From contig OZ007513.1 of assembly GCA_963931865.1 (NCBI GenBank), forward strand, positions 4,743,168 to 4,807,167: DNA of 64,000 nt, written 5' to 3'. The stretch comes from Axinella damicornis (Eukaryota; Porifera; Demospongiae; Axinellida; Axinellidae). The translations under genes were made by a program, and so were the position numbers. Below, piece by piece: positions 1 to 14,200 of the stretch (within the stretch, counting starts at the first letter, position 1; each line of letters begins with the position of its first letter). Under the pieces are notes generated by a model. That model saw only the letters and a list, made by a program, of their open reading frames with translations, was not told the origin of the DNA and did not search any database.

Positions 1-513
1 CAGTTATGTGGGCTCCACAATCAATCTCTATTGAACACACTCCTCGTTGGGGAGCCTTTGGCAGATCGCTGTGAGTGGGATAGAACCCACGGACATTTGG
101 ATGCCAGATACATCAGGGCAATTAACCCTGTGAAAACCTGCAAACACGAAAGCTTCAGCCTCGTTAACTACTCCTACAGTCATGGCCAAATTTGGTATAT
201 CTCATTTCAAGCTGGAACTTGTGCACTAGCTGCTATGTTCAGTATACAAACTGTATTGTTCATCCCTAGATATATACTAGTATTATTATCTATGGTTCAT
301 CAAACGTACTCTTGTCTGGGTGTTTGGTGACCGTGCACTGGCTGCTTGTTGCAGTACAAATGCTGTGTCATCCTGCCTTGTCAGTGGTAGTAGTCTTTCC
401 CCAGGCATGTCAAGAAAAGGACCTCCACTACAGTACGTACAAACAGGTGAGCAGTGCAACTACGGTGTACGTATGCTGTACATGAAGTGTATAATAGATT
501 ATCACACAGGCAG

Positions 514-630
514 TGTAGCCTCGTTCCCAGGCCTCCGCCCAGATTTTATCTCGCAGCCATGGAGAAAAATTGGATTTTTCTCCACCGCTGCAAGATAAAA
601 TCTGGGCGGAGGCCTGGGAACGAGGCTACA
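514..630. repeat. Perfect foldback element (GCCTCGTTCCCAGGC family)
   Basis: The arms 514-523 and 621-630 are exact reverse complements (TGTAGCCTCG / CGAGGCTACA), and the pairing continues inward for about 50 bases around a short loop. It is a hairpin-like MITE whose ends recur throughout the window. Confidence 0.85.
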
Positions 631-968
631 GATAATGAAGGTATAGGAATATGGCAAGGCATGGAAACAAGATATGGATGATAATATTATAATATAGCCA
701 CAGTTATGTATCATCACGCTATCCCCTATACATACGTATGTATATTTACCCCGCGTGCGCATGTGCAAAGCAGGGTTAAGCAATCGGTTTTGTCTGTCTG
801 TCTGTCAGTCATCTGTTGTCAGTCATCAGTCCAGTGAAAAAAATGAAATCTCTCGACAAAGTAAATGACTTAGCTAAACAACAAAGAACTGCTCTATGTG
901 TACCTGGCTGATGTCAAGGCGCTTCGTTCGTCAGCTATTTCGTAACTATTCATAACATTGCTTTCACC

Positions 969-1106
969 TAGCCCCATTCCCAGGCCTTCTACACTTCCAG
1001 TTTTTGCTCGCTTGCAGTGCATGCCTTCTACACCTACAGTTTTTGATCGCTTGTAATATGTAAGCGATCAAAAGCTGGAGGTGTAGAAGGCCTGGGAACG
1101 AGGCTA
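969..1106. repeat. Foldback element (GCCTCGTTCCCAGGC family)
   Basis: It starts TAGCCCCATTCCCAGGCC and ends in GGCCTGGGAACGAGGCTA. The inner arms (CTTCTACACCTACAG and its complement) also pair, and part of the left arm is duplicated. Same family as 514-630. Confidence 0.7.
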
Positions 1107-1260
1107 GGCTCCACCTCTTCATGATCACAGCGTCCTTCCTATAGGCATTCCGTGTGAGGCATGTGTTCTATGAACATCTCTAGTTTTGTATGCTGGACAG
1201 TGGTGCGTATAGTGTCTGGTGTTTTGTTTGAGTAGCGTATAGCTAGTGTCTGGTGTTTTG

Positions 1261-1326
1261 TGTGACTATAGCCTTGTTCCCAGGCGCTTGGTAATTACCA
1301 AGCGCCTGGGAACGAGGCTAGTCACA
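1261..1326. repeat. Short perfect foldback element (GCCTCGTTCCCAGGC family)
   Basis: An almost loopless palindrome centred on GGTAATTACC near 1295. Both arms carry the family end, and even the flanks (TGTGACT / AGTCACA) pair. Confidence 0.85.
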
Positions 1327-4300
1327 GATCAGCAGAAGTACACATACTAAAGGGCTTCTTTATTGGGATGTTGACCTAATTATAATTAGTGTACGGGGAT
1401 AGACATGAATCAGTCCTCTCCGCAGGTACACAGTAAAATTAGCTATCAGATTCAATATCCGCATTCAATGGATTTCTTAGTGAAATGGTAACAGGCCCAC
1501 CCCACCTTGTACACTTTGTAAACAATGATCACATAGCGATATGGGCAACAACAGGTGTTTATATTTATATTCATGAGGTGGGTATATACTTCTTTGTATT
1601 CATACAAGTAGGTGTGCACTTACTTCATGTTGGGCTGTGGCCTGAGAGCAGGCATGGGAGTCAACAACTGGGTTTCACTGTGAACGCCCTAGGTTAATGT
1701 AGACAGTACTCAGGTTATGTCTGAAACAAACACATCATGGCGGATGTATATATACACGGTACAAGGCGAAGGTGCCATTCGGGAAGCAACTGACTGTACT
1801 ATGGCTGTGACCAGGGTTGTAACTTGAAGTTTCACCCTGTAAAGGTAACTCACAGTGGCCGGAGTTTGTCAGTGTCAAAGAGGTAATTACGGAAGTTGTC
1901 ACTTGCTCACAAGGAGGTTTAGGATTGAGACCCTGGTTGCAGCTATACATGTAAGTACGTACAGCTCTTGTGGTAGCAACCACCCCTTCAACATTCTAAG
2001 CCCACATGCACACAGTTATAGAATTATGCAAATGACATGATATAGACTCACTGCATCCAGTCCTGATAGGAGTACGCCATATCAACATCAGCAGAGAAGG
2101 AAAGAGAAAGAAAGTTACCAATAAAAAAGAAATCGGTATTCACCACTGCATGCAGCTTCATCTAGTTATCTTACAAAATTAATGTAAATGCAACATGGCA
2201 GAAGCTTCACATATAGCCGTACACTCTACATACGTATATATGAACAACAGTGTCTGTTTAGCCGGCATACACATACAAGTCATACACATACAAGTAATCA
2301 CCAGCTATTCTGAATTGCCCCTGAACCTGAGACCATGACGAAGTATGGTCATTGGTGGCACGTTTTGGACCTGCTGTGGCAGGTGGCTAAACAGGACTTG
2401 CAGTGTAAACATCAGTGTAGGATGTAGCACTGTACCTCCATTTGGTTCCAAGGTCCAAGCAAGGTTTGGATTGGAACCACCCAGGCTGCCCTCACCGTGT
2501 CTGTGGTAAGTTATTCATAAAGAAGAATATGAAGGTAAAGTCTCGTTTACAAGCTATACATACATACTATATTCACGGCTTCGGAGTATAATGGCTGCTC
2601 AGTCCTCTTGGAATACCAAGAGGATTTGGTTGTCGAGCATTGACAGGATGGATACTTTTTGGCTGGTATTGATAGGGGATGCCCCTACCTTCCATAAAGG
2701 GCCATAGGGAGTGGCTTCTATTGTGTGCTTAGCTGTTACTGGCTGCGCTTTGACAATCGTGTGTGCACATAAATGTGCACTTCGCGTGGAAAGAGTTTAG
2801 CTCCATTGAAGAGAGTGCAAAATAATATTACTGCGGTGTGCATTGGAATGAGCAGTTGTTTGCTAATGAGTAAGTTCCCGCAGAGTAAGTTCCTGCTAAT
2901 GAATAAGTTCCTACTGATCAGGCTGTTACTGTCATGATATCTAACACACGAGTGATTGTGACAGTGACGTGGTTGGCTCAGCGGCCGAGGACAAACTACA
3001 TAGTAGTGACTGTAGCATAAACATAGCAGTACAGTAGAATAATATTGAGAGCACATGTAAGAGCACTAGTCATGTCTTTGTGCTTGTACTTTTGCTCTTG
3101 TGTTTGTACGTGGTTATTGGCCTGTATTAGCGTAGTAGCTATTGCCAATACCCAGAATTAACAAATTTATTCAGTAAAAAAAATGGTAAAGGTTGAAATA
3201 ATGCTGAATGAGAGCACATAAATATCCATACGTACTATGGCTTGCACGGTGTGAATCTGAAGTACTAGTGTTTTGATGTTACTGCCCAAAACACTAATCA
3301 GCTATATACAGTATGTATACAAAGACTGCAGGTTGCCGGTATGTTATGAAACATTCATAGACCACGTACAGTGCATTATCTATACACAGTCACATGATTG
3401 ATCTGATTTGCAAACGTTCTTAGTGTAAGCTGCCAACTATCAGTTTCAGTTTGCAATTCATATCTCAGTCCAGGAATGATTTGGGCCCGGGAACTTCATT
3501 CATGTGGCAATGAGAACAAGCACACGCTCACAAAACGACATTTTTGTGATGCCTATTCCAAATCAGTTATCGACTAGAAAGCGAACCTTTTACTCTAAGC
3601 TTTAATGGACTGACAGGCTTCCTGTACGTAGCTACCAGAGTGTTAGCCAATCAACTGGTTTCTGACATGTATTGCTATAATGATTCCTGTGCAGAGTGTG
3701 ACGTGTTCGGACTATTGAATCACCAACTACAGCTAGCAACTAGGCTACTGCTGACTTGGCGTAATGAATCTTCCTGAAAACTGGCCACAGAAAACACAGG
3801 TAGAGTTGCAGGTAGTGGGATCAGAACTGCCATTGGCACCGTTCTGCCTGTCTTGGTGAACGGTAGGTCTGACCATGGATTATAGAGCATCCATGGTCTG
3901 ACTGAAGCTGGTTCTTCGCAAATCAGTAATCTCATCTTGCAAGTAGACATGCAAAAGGTAGACTGCAGTAATGTGTTAACATTCGGTTAAAAGGCCGTTA
4001 CCTCACTGTACATTCACATGGAAGTATTCTATCGGGGTATCGGTCCATACTTGGCAGCTTACACTACTTGATTGTAACCTGAAAACAAGCTGGATACATG
4101 TCAATAGCTATATCCTAACAACAGTGACAGCTTACTTTGATTTTTTCACTGGCATGATACTGTGTAGGTGATAATGTATTTTCTTGAAAGTGCCTACATG
4201 GATGGAGAAAGAGAACATGTAAAATATATCTTTTGTACGTACCAGTCACAAAATGCCTGAAGTAGCTAAACACAGAAGTAAGATGGGCCTGAGTTCTGTA

Positions 4301-4729
4301 GAACAACAAACCTAGACACACGAAACATGAAATGAACTGGGACAGTGGCAAGAATCAGAACTATATACACACAGAGGTGAATTTCAGCATGGTACCTGAT
4401 ACTAGTTTCTTTACCTTCTAAAAGACCGGCCTTGAACTTGGGCCGGGATTGGAAGCAGAACCGAGCTCTTGCGCACAGATCAACGGTTTGCCAAGCCGGA
4501 GTGCAAGCGTGCAAGCTGCTCCTCCCACTTTGATCGCGGCCAAGGAGATAAACAAGCAGATCCACCCCTTTACAGATTCTTCCAATGACGTCACCCATAC
4601 TCACGCATGCGCACAAAAGTCATTGCAGACCGGAAACAAGCAGAGCTCGAGCTTAATTTTAGCCCTGTCGAGGTGTCTTTGATTTTGCGATTGTGCTGCT
4701 GCTTGCACTGTGTCGAGGAGGGTATCAGA

Positions 4730-7700
4730 ATGGCGAAGAGCTTCTCTTCATCTGACCAGGAAGACATCCGGAGACAATTTGATCAGGTACGTGTGCGAAG
4801 CAACTCAAATATTAAGTGGGACGATATCTGTTCTTGATCTCAGGCTTGGGTTCAAACAGTGAACATTAACCCTGATTGTATAACTCCCTGTACCGTCATT
4901 GGAGCCTGCCTGTAGTAGACAGACATCTATTGATACTTTGGTGATGCTGAGATATACATCTAGCAAGGCATCTATGTAATGTGATATTCTTGAGTTGTGA
5001 TGTACCATGGTAGGAGTGATCATTGATCTATAGAACCTCCATAAGGTACATATGGTTGACAAAGTGTGCACCTAAGTGACCACAGCGTGAAGTAGTCTGT
5101 CTCCAATTATTGTTGGCAGTATAGAACTGCTGTTAATATGACGACCATTCAAGAATGAGTAACCGTAGATACTACAAATGCCACTGATGCCTGGTCTGAT
5201 TTCCATAACCCATCTCTGTGGGTGCAGTGAGTTAAGTAAATGTGTGATCATTTACTGACTGCCAAATACCAGTCTTTGACAGGTTATTAATGCAGTCAAA
5301 GATCTAGCTACTTAATGAGGTCAAAGACAGAGACCTGACTAGTGTGCACTGTGGTTTGTTTCCTCCTTGGCTGACTTCCTACCACTCTACTCTCTCCCAG
5401 TTTGATGCTGATGGGAATGGCCACATCACAGCAGCTGAGATTGGGGTGCTGATGAAGGCACTGGGAGAGGATGTGCCAGGGTACAAGATCCGTGACATGA
5501 TCCGGGAGGTTGATCTGGATGAAAATGGAACTGTGGAGTTTAACGAGTTTTTGGAGGTGCGTTAACGTGCTAATTCAATGTGGGGACGACATTAAATGGA
5601 TGAATATGGCTCTTTATGTTACATGTAGGCGCTATACGAAGTAGAATCTGATGCTTTTCTGTATTTTCTGTGGCTCCAAAGTGGACTGCATGTATACTGG
5701 TGAAAGGCTTAAAATCCAGAGTATTGAGTTATACTGTGCAAATTCAGCCAACTCACAAGACTATTTATTAACGTGGCGACATTAATTGCTACGTACTTCT
5801 CGTCCGTCCAGTCCAGTTTTCTCTCTATGCCCCCATTTTGGGTATTGCATTTGTGCAGTTTACTATGAAGTTTTTATTGGAACTAGGGCTGCTAAGAGCA
5901 AACTTTCGTACTGTAGGGTTGTGGTGCATATGCATGCAAACCGGCACAGTGAGAGAACGCGGTAGTTTTATCTGATTTTCCTCACAACATTACTGATCTG
6001 TGAGTAAGGCTGAAGTTTTCTGTTCACGGTATATGCACAACGTGGAGCCATTGCAAACAAGTGACCTTCATGACTATCATTGAGCTCTGATGAATGCCCT
6101 AGCCTCGTTCCCAGACCGTCTCACCGTTTGTCACTTGCAGTACTATGACACATTCATCTTGTATAGCTCAGGGGCGTGTTTCTGGACCCGAGAAACTATG
6201 CCAAGACTGCGCCATGCCTGATGTCAACCGCTCAGTTACTTGCGGTTTTCCAAAAATGTGCCATTCCTCCACACATCCACCCAACATCCATGTACGTCAC
6301 TGCACGTGATGAGTTTTAACATTCCTTCCCCTGCGTTAGTACTAGAAGTGACAAACGCTGAGGTGAGAAGGCCTGGGAACAAGGCTAGAATGCCCCACCT
6401 TCTAATCCCCACGATTATAATAATCATTGATCACCAACATCTACAATGTATGTGTATATCGAGGGGCAACCGCATTCCTGGTAGCGCAAGCCTGCTTGTT
6501 CCAATTAATGCACATGTCATGTGAGGACCATGCTCAAGTTGATTGAGTCAGCAGTGGCGGCCGAAGGGAAGACAATAAATTATTACAGCACTCACAACCT
6601 CGCCAGCACGGTGAGTTTGGGCATGTAAGCATCAATGAAGCACAGCGACCAAGACCAGTGTAGTCGGAACCTTTGTGAGAGCTGTACTGGCAACGAAAGT
6701 CAAAGAGAACACTCGAGCAATGGCGGCCGACGGCAAGTGCTAGTATCTCCACCACACCAAGAATTTACTGTTGGGACAGTGCATGATAGTGATCACGCCG
6801 GTGTAGTCAGAATCTTGGTACGCCATTCTTATCACTTGAACTTTATATTATGCGGCACAATTTTTCCACTACCAGGAGTGTAATAACAGACAAGAATTCT
6901 AAAAACTTTCTCCCAAGAATTAAAAGGGATTTAGTGATGGCCTGTCATGCTGAGGTGAGGTTTATGTCTGGAATTTCTATTATAGCTATTCATGTCATGC
7001 TCCACCTCTCAATGAATCATGGGAAAATGCCATTACCCATCCTCAGTCCCATCCCTAAACTTAAGAATGGGATGCGGGTATTGCCATCTCCCGTTGTTCT
7101 AAGAGTTGGAGTAAGACAGGGCATCGCTAAATCAAACTTTTTACCGCATTCTTTGCATATTGACAAGTGCACACCGATAGGCCAACACATCTGAACTGTG
7201 GTGAGCATATTAGTTTTTGTGACCATAGTGTTATGAAAAATCATCGCGAATGTACTGCCAAACTATCTTTTTCTTTCTGTTTTCAACACTAAACAGCAGC
7301 AAGCAGTATGTTGGTTTATCACAGTTTTGAATCCCTGACCACAAAGCGCTTCAGCATAGCTTCACTTTGAATGCCATTATATGAATGCCAAATGGTTACA
7401 TAGCAACAGAATGTAGCCATTATTCAAATCGCTGAATTAAGAAATACTGAAATACTGTCAGGGGAGCAGCTTGTTAAATGGAGCACACACTGTGTGTTGT
7501 AAGTCTAACGAGGCTAAAAGGATGGCAACCAAGGTAAACTCCTAATAAAGCACATTTGTACTTGGCTGATTAGCCCGTCGAGAATGTCCAAGGTCTGTAT
7601 GGGGTGTTCCACGTCTTCGTGGCTGGGTTTGTTGTCATCCACCCAGAGAAGGGTTGGCTTGGTGTTGAGTGAGACACGAACAAGCAGGAGAGGAGCCTCG

Positions 7701-8067
7701 TGGTTCTCCTGTGATATTGGGCCTGTAGGGAATACAACAGTAAGCTTTGCTGACATGTACTGGACCAGAGAATCAGCAGACCAGCAATGTAGTGGAGCGT
7801 CAACCATGTTGCAAGTGATCAACACTGAGTCACAATGTCACACTTCAGCACTGTCCAGGTGAGGGCGGACGAGAAGCTGCTTGTTTGATACGCTGTCATT
7901 GCACGCTCTCTGGTTTGAGGACATAGTCACTTTCAATTCCTTTGTCACTATCAAGTACGTTATCACTGAGAAGTGAGAATTCCCAAATGGCGGATGATAA
8001 GTGGAAAATTGGTGTTGGACCTTGTCTGATGTTTTCTGGACACATCATCTGATCACTTTGTCTCTAG

Positions 8068-8101
<34 letters not shown>

Positions 8102-8257
8102 TGAATCTTTGCTACCCCCTTAATTTGCCACTATGATGTTGTCCCCCCCAGAATGATTTCTCAATGAAACATTGACATTGTAAGTGCTATGCATATGCTG
8201 CCCTCATTTCACCTTTACTTTAATCCCCCCGCACACATTCCATCTCATCCCCCCCCC

Positions 8258-8288
<31 letters not shown>

Positions 8289-11200
8289 AGATGTACAGCA
8301 AGGTGAAGAAGGGGAAGGTCACCTTCAAGCTTGCAGACACAGCTGAGAAGGCCAAGAAGCTTGTGACAGTAGGAGGCCTTTCAGAGGCTTCAGCTGAGGG
8401 AACCACACACACCTTCTCCGAAGAGGAGAAGATTGCGTTTGTTGACTGGATCAACTACCAGCTGGAAGATGATGCGGATGTGAAGAGGTCACTTCCCATA
8501 TCAGAGGAAGGGGATGGGCTGTTCACTGCTGTCTATGATGGCATTGTCCTTTGGTGAGTTGGCTCTCACTACTACCTCTGTACAGGAATCACTCAGCATT
8601 GTGCAGCTGCATGAGTAAACATGTGGCATTCTAGTGGGCGAGACCCTGGACTAGTCTGTCTTCTTAATCATCCCCCAGGGTACTAATGCAGTTCAAGCCA
8701 TAATCGAACAGCCCATGAAAGGGGCCGCTTGATAAAACTGCTGCTTGGAATCACCTCTGAGTGCTACTTGGCAAGGATTTTCCACTTAGCCATCACAAAC
8801 AGCTACATGCCCTGTACCTGCCATGTCAATTTGAAAGCCTCCAGTAATCTGCCAAGTGTCGCCAGGCCCTCTTTTGTAGTACAAGCCTTCAAGGCTATGC
8901 ATATGCCATCTGTAATGGTAGTGGTAGCATAGATACTACACAGAAGGGTTTGGGAATGTGGTGCAAAAATTTCACATACACGGGTACTACATACATGTAC
9001 GTCATTTTGTTTAAAAGCTGATGAAAATCTGTGGTGACTGCTGTTACTCTGTACTCTGACACTGGGTGGGGTGTTTTGCCCTCAAAAAGTAAGTTGGATT
9101 ATCGCACTCATATCAGGCCATCACAAACCAAAACGAGCATGTGATCAGCAAAATGACGTATAAAGTACCCGTGAACGTTTTGCCCATTTCTAACCCCTTC
9201 TACATAGTTCTGTTTTCTATGGTGGTAGTGACCGGCTACAGTGTATGTACCTGCACATGAATTCATGCATGCTAGTACACGCCGATGGGATCACATGCTT
9301 TGCCAGTTCGCCCGAGAACAAGTTCTGTTTATTTTGAAAATACAAAGAAACACAAGTTGTGTGCACTATACAATGTTATCCGCTCTGCATGTACACCCAC
9401 CTACCATAACATGTGCATCCAATACACCGACATGATCCATGCACACCGCAGCAAGCTGATCAACACCTCAGTGCAGCACACAGTGGACGAGAGAGCGATC
9501 AACAAAGGGAAGCTCAACACCTTCACCATTCACGAGAACCAAACCCTCGCTCTCAACTCAGCTTCGTCCATCGGCTGCAACATCATTAACATTGGGCCAC
9601 AGGACATCATGGATGCCAAGCCCCATCTTATCCTTGGTCTGCTGTGGCAGGTCATCAAGGTATGGGCCTAGGATTGAGTGTGTGTGTGGGCGGAGTGTGT
9701 GTACAGGGACGCCAAGCCCCACCTTATCCTCGGTCTGCTTGGGCAGGTCATCAATGGTTGAGTGTGTGTGGGCGGGGTTCCAAGCCCCATCTTATCCTCG
9801 GTCTGCTGTGGCAGGTCATCAAGGTGTGGACATAGGGTTGAGTGTGTGTGGGCAGAGGGTGCGTACAGGGATGCCAGTCCCACCTTATCCTTGGTCTGCT
9901 TGGGCAGGTCATCAAGGGTTGAGTGTGTGTGGGCGGGGTTCCAAACCCCATCTTATCCTTGGCCTGCTGTGGCAGGTCATCAAGGTGTGGACATAGGATT
10001 GAGTGTGTGTGGGCGGAGAGTGCATACATGTACATGTGCAGTCTGCAGGAGGTAGAGGGGTGCTCCTCCCCCCTTTCCTTGGCCTATTATCCTTTGACGT
10101 GGTCATTGGAATACATTAAGATCTGCTCATTTTTCACTCCCCTTTCCTGGCAGTTTTGTGGGAAACACTGCATATGTAGACCTGCTAGTGTCAGTACTAA
10201 CGTTAGTACTTCAGTTAATGTTAAGGAAAACCTTTAGTGTACCCTTAGCACTGGTGGGAGATGGATGATAGCATGGGTTTGCAAAAGTTTATTGTATGTG
10301 TTTTCTGATGTGAGGATTCGGCTTACGAGATGGGAAGATGCCATGCCAGTTGGCATCCATACTGGCTGATGCCAAGCAGGTACTGGCTGATGCCAAGCAG
10401 TGGTGAGCCATCCAAGGCATTGAATTCCTTGGGTGACTATAATTTGATATTCTTGACCAGTGAGATGACTATATATGGTCAAAACGTTAGCAGTGCTGCA
10501 GCTGCCATGCTGTCACTATAGTTGCTATTGAAAGGTTTTGTTTGTACTGTTTCTGCCCTTGTTTGGCCATTGTATACATTGACAGGAAAGCGCTGTAGTG
10601 AATGCTTATAGTTCTGTCCATTCATGCTCATGTTTCGGTATCCCTTATTCAGAAGCCAAATCTGTTCCTCTCTAAAATCACCTTGACAGTGATTGCAAGG
10701 GCTCTGTGTGATTGAAAATGCCTTCGTAAGTAGCATCCTTATAAGTCGTCCTTGCTGCACTCAAATGCTGCATCGTCGGGGGCCTTGGCAGCAAGGACGA
10801 ACGACTAAGGAATTTCCTAACGGCTGGTATATAGTTAGCACGACTAATCCAGTACTAATTTTGGAATGAGAGAATGTCACCGCAAGCTTTACACAGCACA
10901 AATCATGTGACAGCAGTTACATCACTGACATCAGAAAAGAATTCATACACACTTGTCATCTCTACATGCTATTGAGTAAGTCCTCTCGACTAGTTGACAG
11001 GCAAGAAACATAGTCCACAGCCTTAAGGTTACGGGATCCCTGCGCGCGGATACGCGCACCGTATACTTACTATTTCATAGTTTTTTTGTCACCAAAAATA
11101 AAGCCGTGTGATCCGACCTGGACTTGGAAGACCGTATTGAAAGAGGCACCAACAGTATAGAAAGGGCCAGACGAAGTGTTTTTGTAAATACTGATGACCG

Positions 11201-14200
11201 TTCCGAAGTTATACAACGCTGTATTCCAAAGACGGGAATCAAGATGGCGGTTATTCACACTCAAGGGTCGTTCTTTCGAAGACAGTTCAACCTAGCCACA
11301 AAATGCTTACGTCCCGCCCTAGAGCTTCCTATGGTGTGTCTCCCAACAGTAGAATCGAGTTGCTGGCAGTCTTCGCACTGGAGATTTTTGGCAAATAGTT
11401 TGCTGGAACTGATTTAACCAGCGTACAACGGCTACAGTGTGAGCTGCTGTAATGATGTTTAGTCTGCATGTTGACTACCCTCCCTGCTTTGTGTTTGATT
11501 TCACTAGCTTACTTTCTGTGCGAGAAAAATGGGGTTGAACAAATTGTCTGGCCATGGGGGGGGGGGGGGGGGGGGATATTGTTTCACGATATGAGCACTC
11601 TGAAATGTGATCACATTGTTCACTGTTAACTCACCTTGGTGGTATTGCTCGCTTCAACTGGTGCAGCCTCGTTCCCACGTGGCCTGGGAACAAGGCTACA
11701 ACTGGTGTCGGCTATGGCTCTCAGTATAGGCCCACAATCTGCACCATCATGCACTGACACTTTTGATACACATGTACAGAGGTTTCCGCAATGTTCAGGC
11801 CAGAACGAAACACCGGAAGTCACGTGAATGCAAAATTCAAATCATAATTAAGAGCTCGAGCGCTCCAGATCTCATAGATAATGGCCTCGTGTGAACCAGG
11901 GCAGACAAGCGCTTACAACAAAGACTTATGCCGGGTCCTACAATGGTATTCTGTACACTGATCACCGGTAGATCCAGAAGGCACGATTGGGCACTTGGCA
12001 TTCAACTGTGAGTCATATAAACGCTGCCTGGGAATGACACTGCAACTGAGTCTGAGGACTATATTCTAGTCTGTCTGTAGCTTGCATGCGTGACTACTAT
12101 ACGATGATTGGTCACAGAACTGCTGTCATGTGACTTCTGTTCTACGAATTCAGTTGCAAGATCTTTGAAAACCTCTGTACACGTACATGTAATGTTCTGA
12201 AACTTACATTGGTAGTGAGGTAACTGAGGAGGTAACTCGTTTATCACTTGAATGATGGCTACCTCATGCTCTCCTGCCCGAACTCAACAGCTTTTCTTGC
12301 GAATATTACCAGGCTCTCTCCTCCCCACATTTTGAGGAGAGAGCCTGGGACTGAGGCTATTCTACTATGAGGAGCTGCCACTTGTTTTCAAGACCAAAAT
12401 ATTCCCTTTAGTGAAGATTACCTGGCTCTGTATAGGCTGAAAATTGTGGGCATTGGATGGTCAAAGTGGAAGCTTGCTACATGTAGCTAGCTCATAACTT
12501 GTGGTTTTGTTAACTAGCTTGTCTAAAGTGTGTTGCTATGTTGTAGCTGTCAGCTGTCACAAAGAAGGAAAGATCCTTATACAGTGTGTTCTCCCCATGC
12601 GTGAATATTGATGTATCTCACACACCTTCCTGGCTTCCTCCTCAGATCGGTCTCTTTGCCAAGATCTCCCTACAGAACTGCCCCAACCTGGCTGTCCTGC
12701 TGCAGGAGGGCGAGACCCTGAGTGATCTCCTCGCCCTCTCTCCAGAGGAAATCCTCCTCCGCTGGTTCAACTACCACCTTGAGCAAGCTGGGCATCCACG
12801 GCGGGTCCACAACTTCAGTGGAGACATCAAGGACTCAGAGTGCTACACAGTGCTGCTCAACCAGATTGCACCCCCCGAGGCCGGAGTGAACATGTCCCCC
12901 CTATCAGTATGTTACAACTGTACTTTAGCCTCATTCCAACAAGCAGCCTCATTCCCAGGCCCCATACACATTTTGCTTTAGGTGGTTAGATTTCCCTCTC
13001 TAAGTAGCCTCATTCCCAGGCCGTTCCCACCGCCAGTATTTCATCATTTCCAGTATGAAATACGGCAGGGGAAGGCCTGGGAGATCTGCACGGTCATGTG
13101 CAGTGCCATTAGGTTGACACATGGTAGACACACGGAGGGTGGTGCCCAATGAAGAATCTCAACGTCCTGTCTTGTACTGTCCGTCCAAAGGCTGGATATC
13201 AGAGCGTTCACAAGGCAGATGATCTATACCCTTCGTTGTTCAACTCCGGGGACGGATCGATGCAAAACAGGTATTATAGATGGTTGGGCACCACCCCCCT
13301 TGTGTCTACCATCTGTCTACCTGATGTCATCACACGTGACCAGATCTCCCAGGCCTTCCCCCGCCGTATTTCATACTGGAAGCGCTGAAATACTGGCGGT
13401 GGGAACGGCCTGGGAACGAGGCTACTCTTTCAGTACTTGCACCTCACTGGCTAGGATAATGTTCATTATTGATTGTGCACTCACAGTAGTGACTGTCCAC
13501 GGACATGAGATGGCGTCCAACCTTGATCAAAGTAACAAGGTACCATTTTGACCAAGGTTGGACGCCATCTCATGTCTGGCCAGGCCGCATTCCTGTCTCA
13601 TGATATCTGTTATAGCCCGCAAACAGAGGAGCAATCTTAACACCAACTGGTTGCACAATCCCAGGTGGCAGACAGCAAAAGATGGTTCATGTACACCATA
13701 CATAAGCTGAACATGTGCTGGCACATGGCATGGATCTGCTACATGTACCGTAGTCTCTCAAAAATACGCCCACCCCCCTTTTTTGCAACAAGTTGTTGCA
13801 ATGGGTCATTTATTACTCAAAGGTACGCACACCCTATTACATGTACTGGTACAGGAAAGCACTTGAATAGCTCAGGACTATGAAATGAAGGCTAATTCCA
13901 ATGAATTTCATTATGTTGTATGCCATTGCATAATCAGCTGTGCATGAGTGCATGACATGAGGCCGTGCAGCGCTGTGCATTGGATGTTTGTCTCCGTGTG
14001 TGCAATCGCCTAGCATAGCACTAACAGCGCATTTCTCGGAAGCAGTAAGTCCCGAAGATGGTCTGTGCGCTCCACGTCATTCAAGCACTCTTGCTGTGTC
14101 TTGTTTGCTGTTCCTGCAGCTATTCACACGAAGAGATTGTTCCTGCTCACCAAGAAACTCCGGAAGTAGTAGCTAGTAGTAAAGCCTTGATAGAATGACT

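Larger units (their letters stand above)
1..4729. other. Upstream intergenic region
   Basis: No coding region could be supported here. Short open frames exist on both strands but none resembles a known domain or shows plausible splice signals. The stretch contains three foldback elements of the GCCTCGTTCCCAGGC family (listed separately). The last 100 bases before the plastin start are probably 5' UTR or promoter, but no TATA box or other promoter element could be assigned. Confidence 0.5.
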
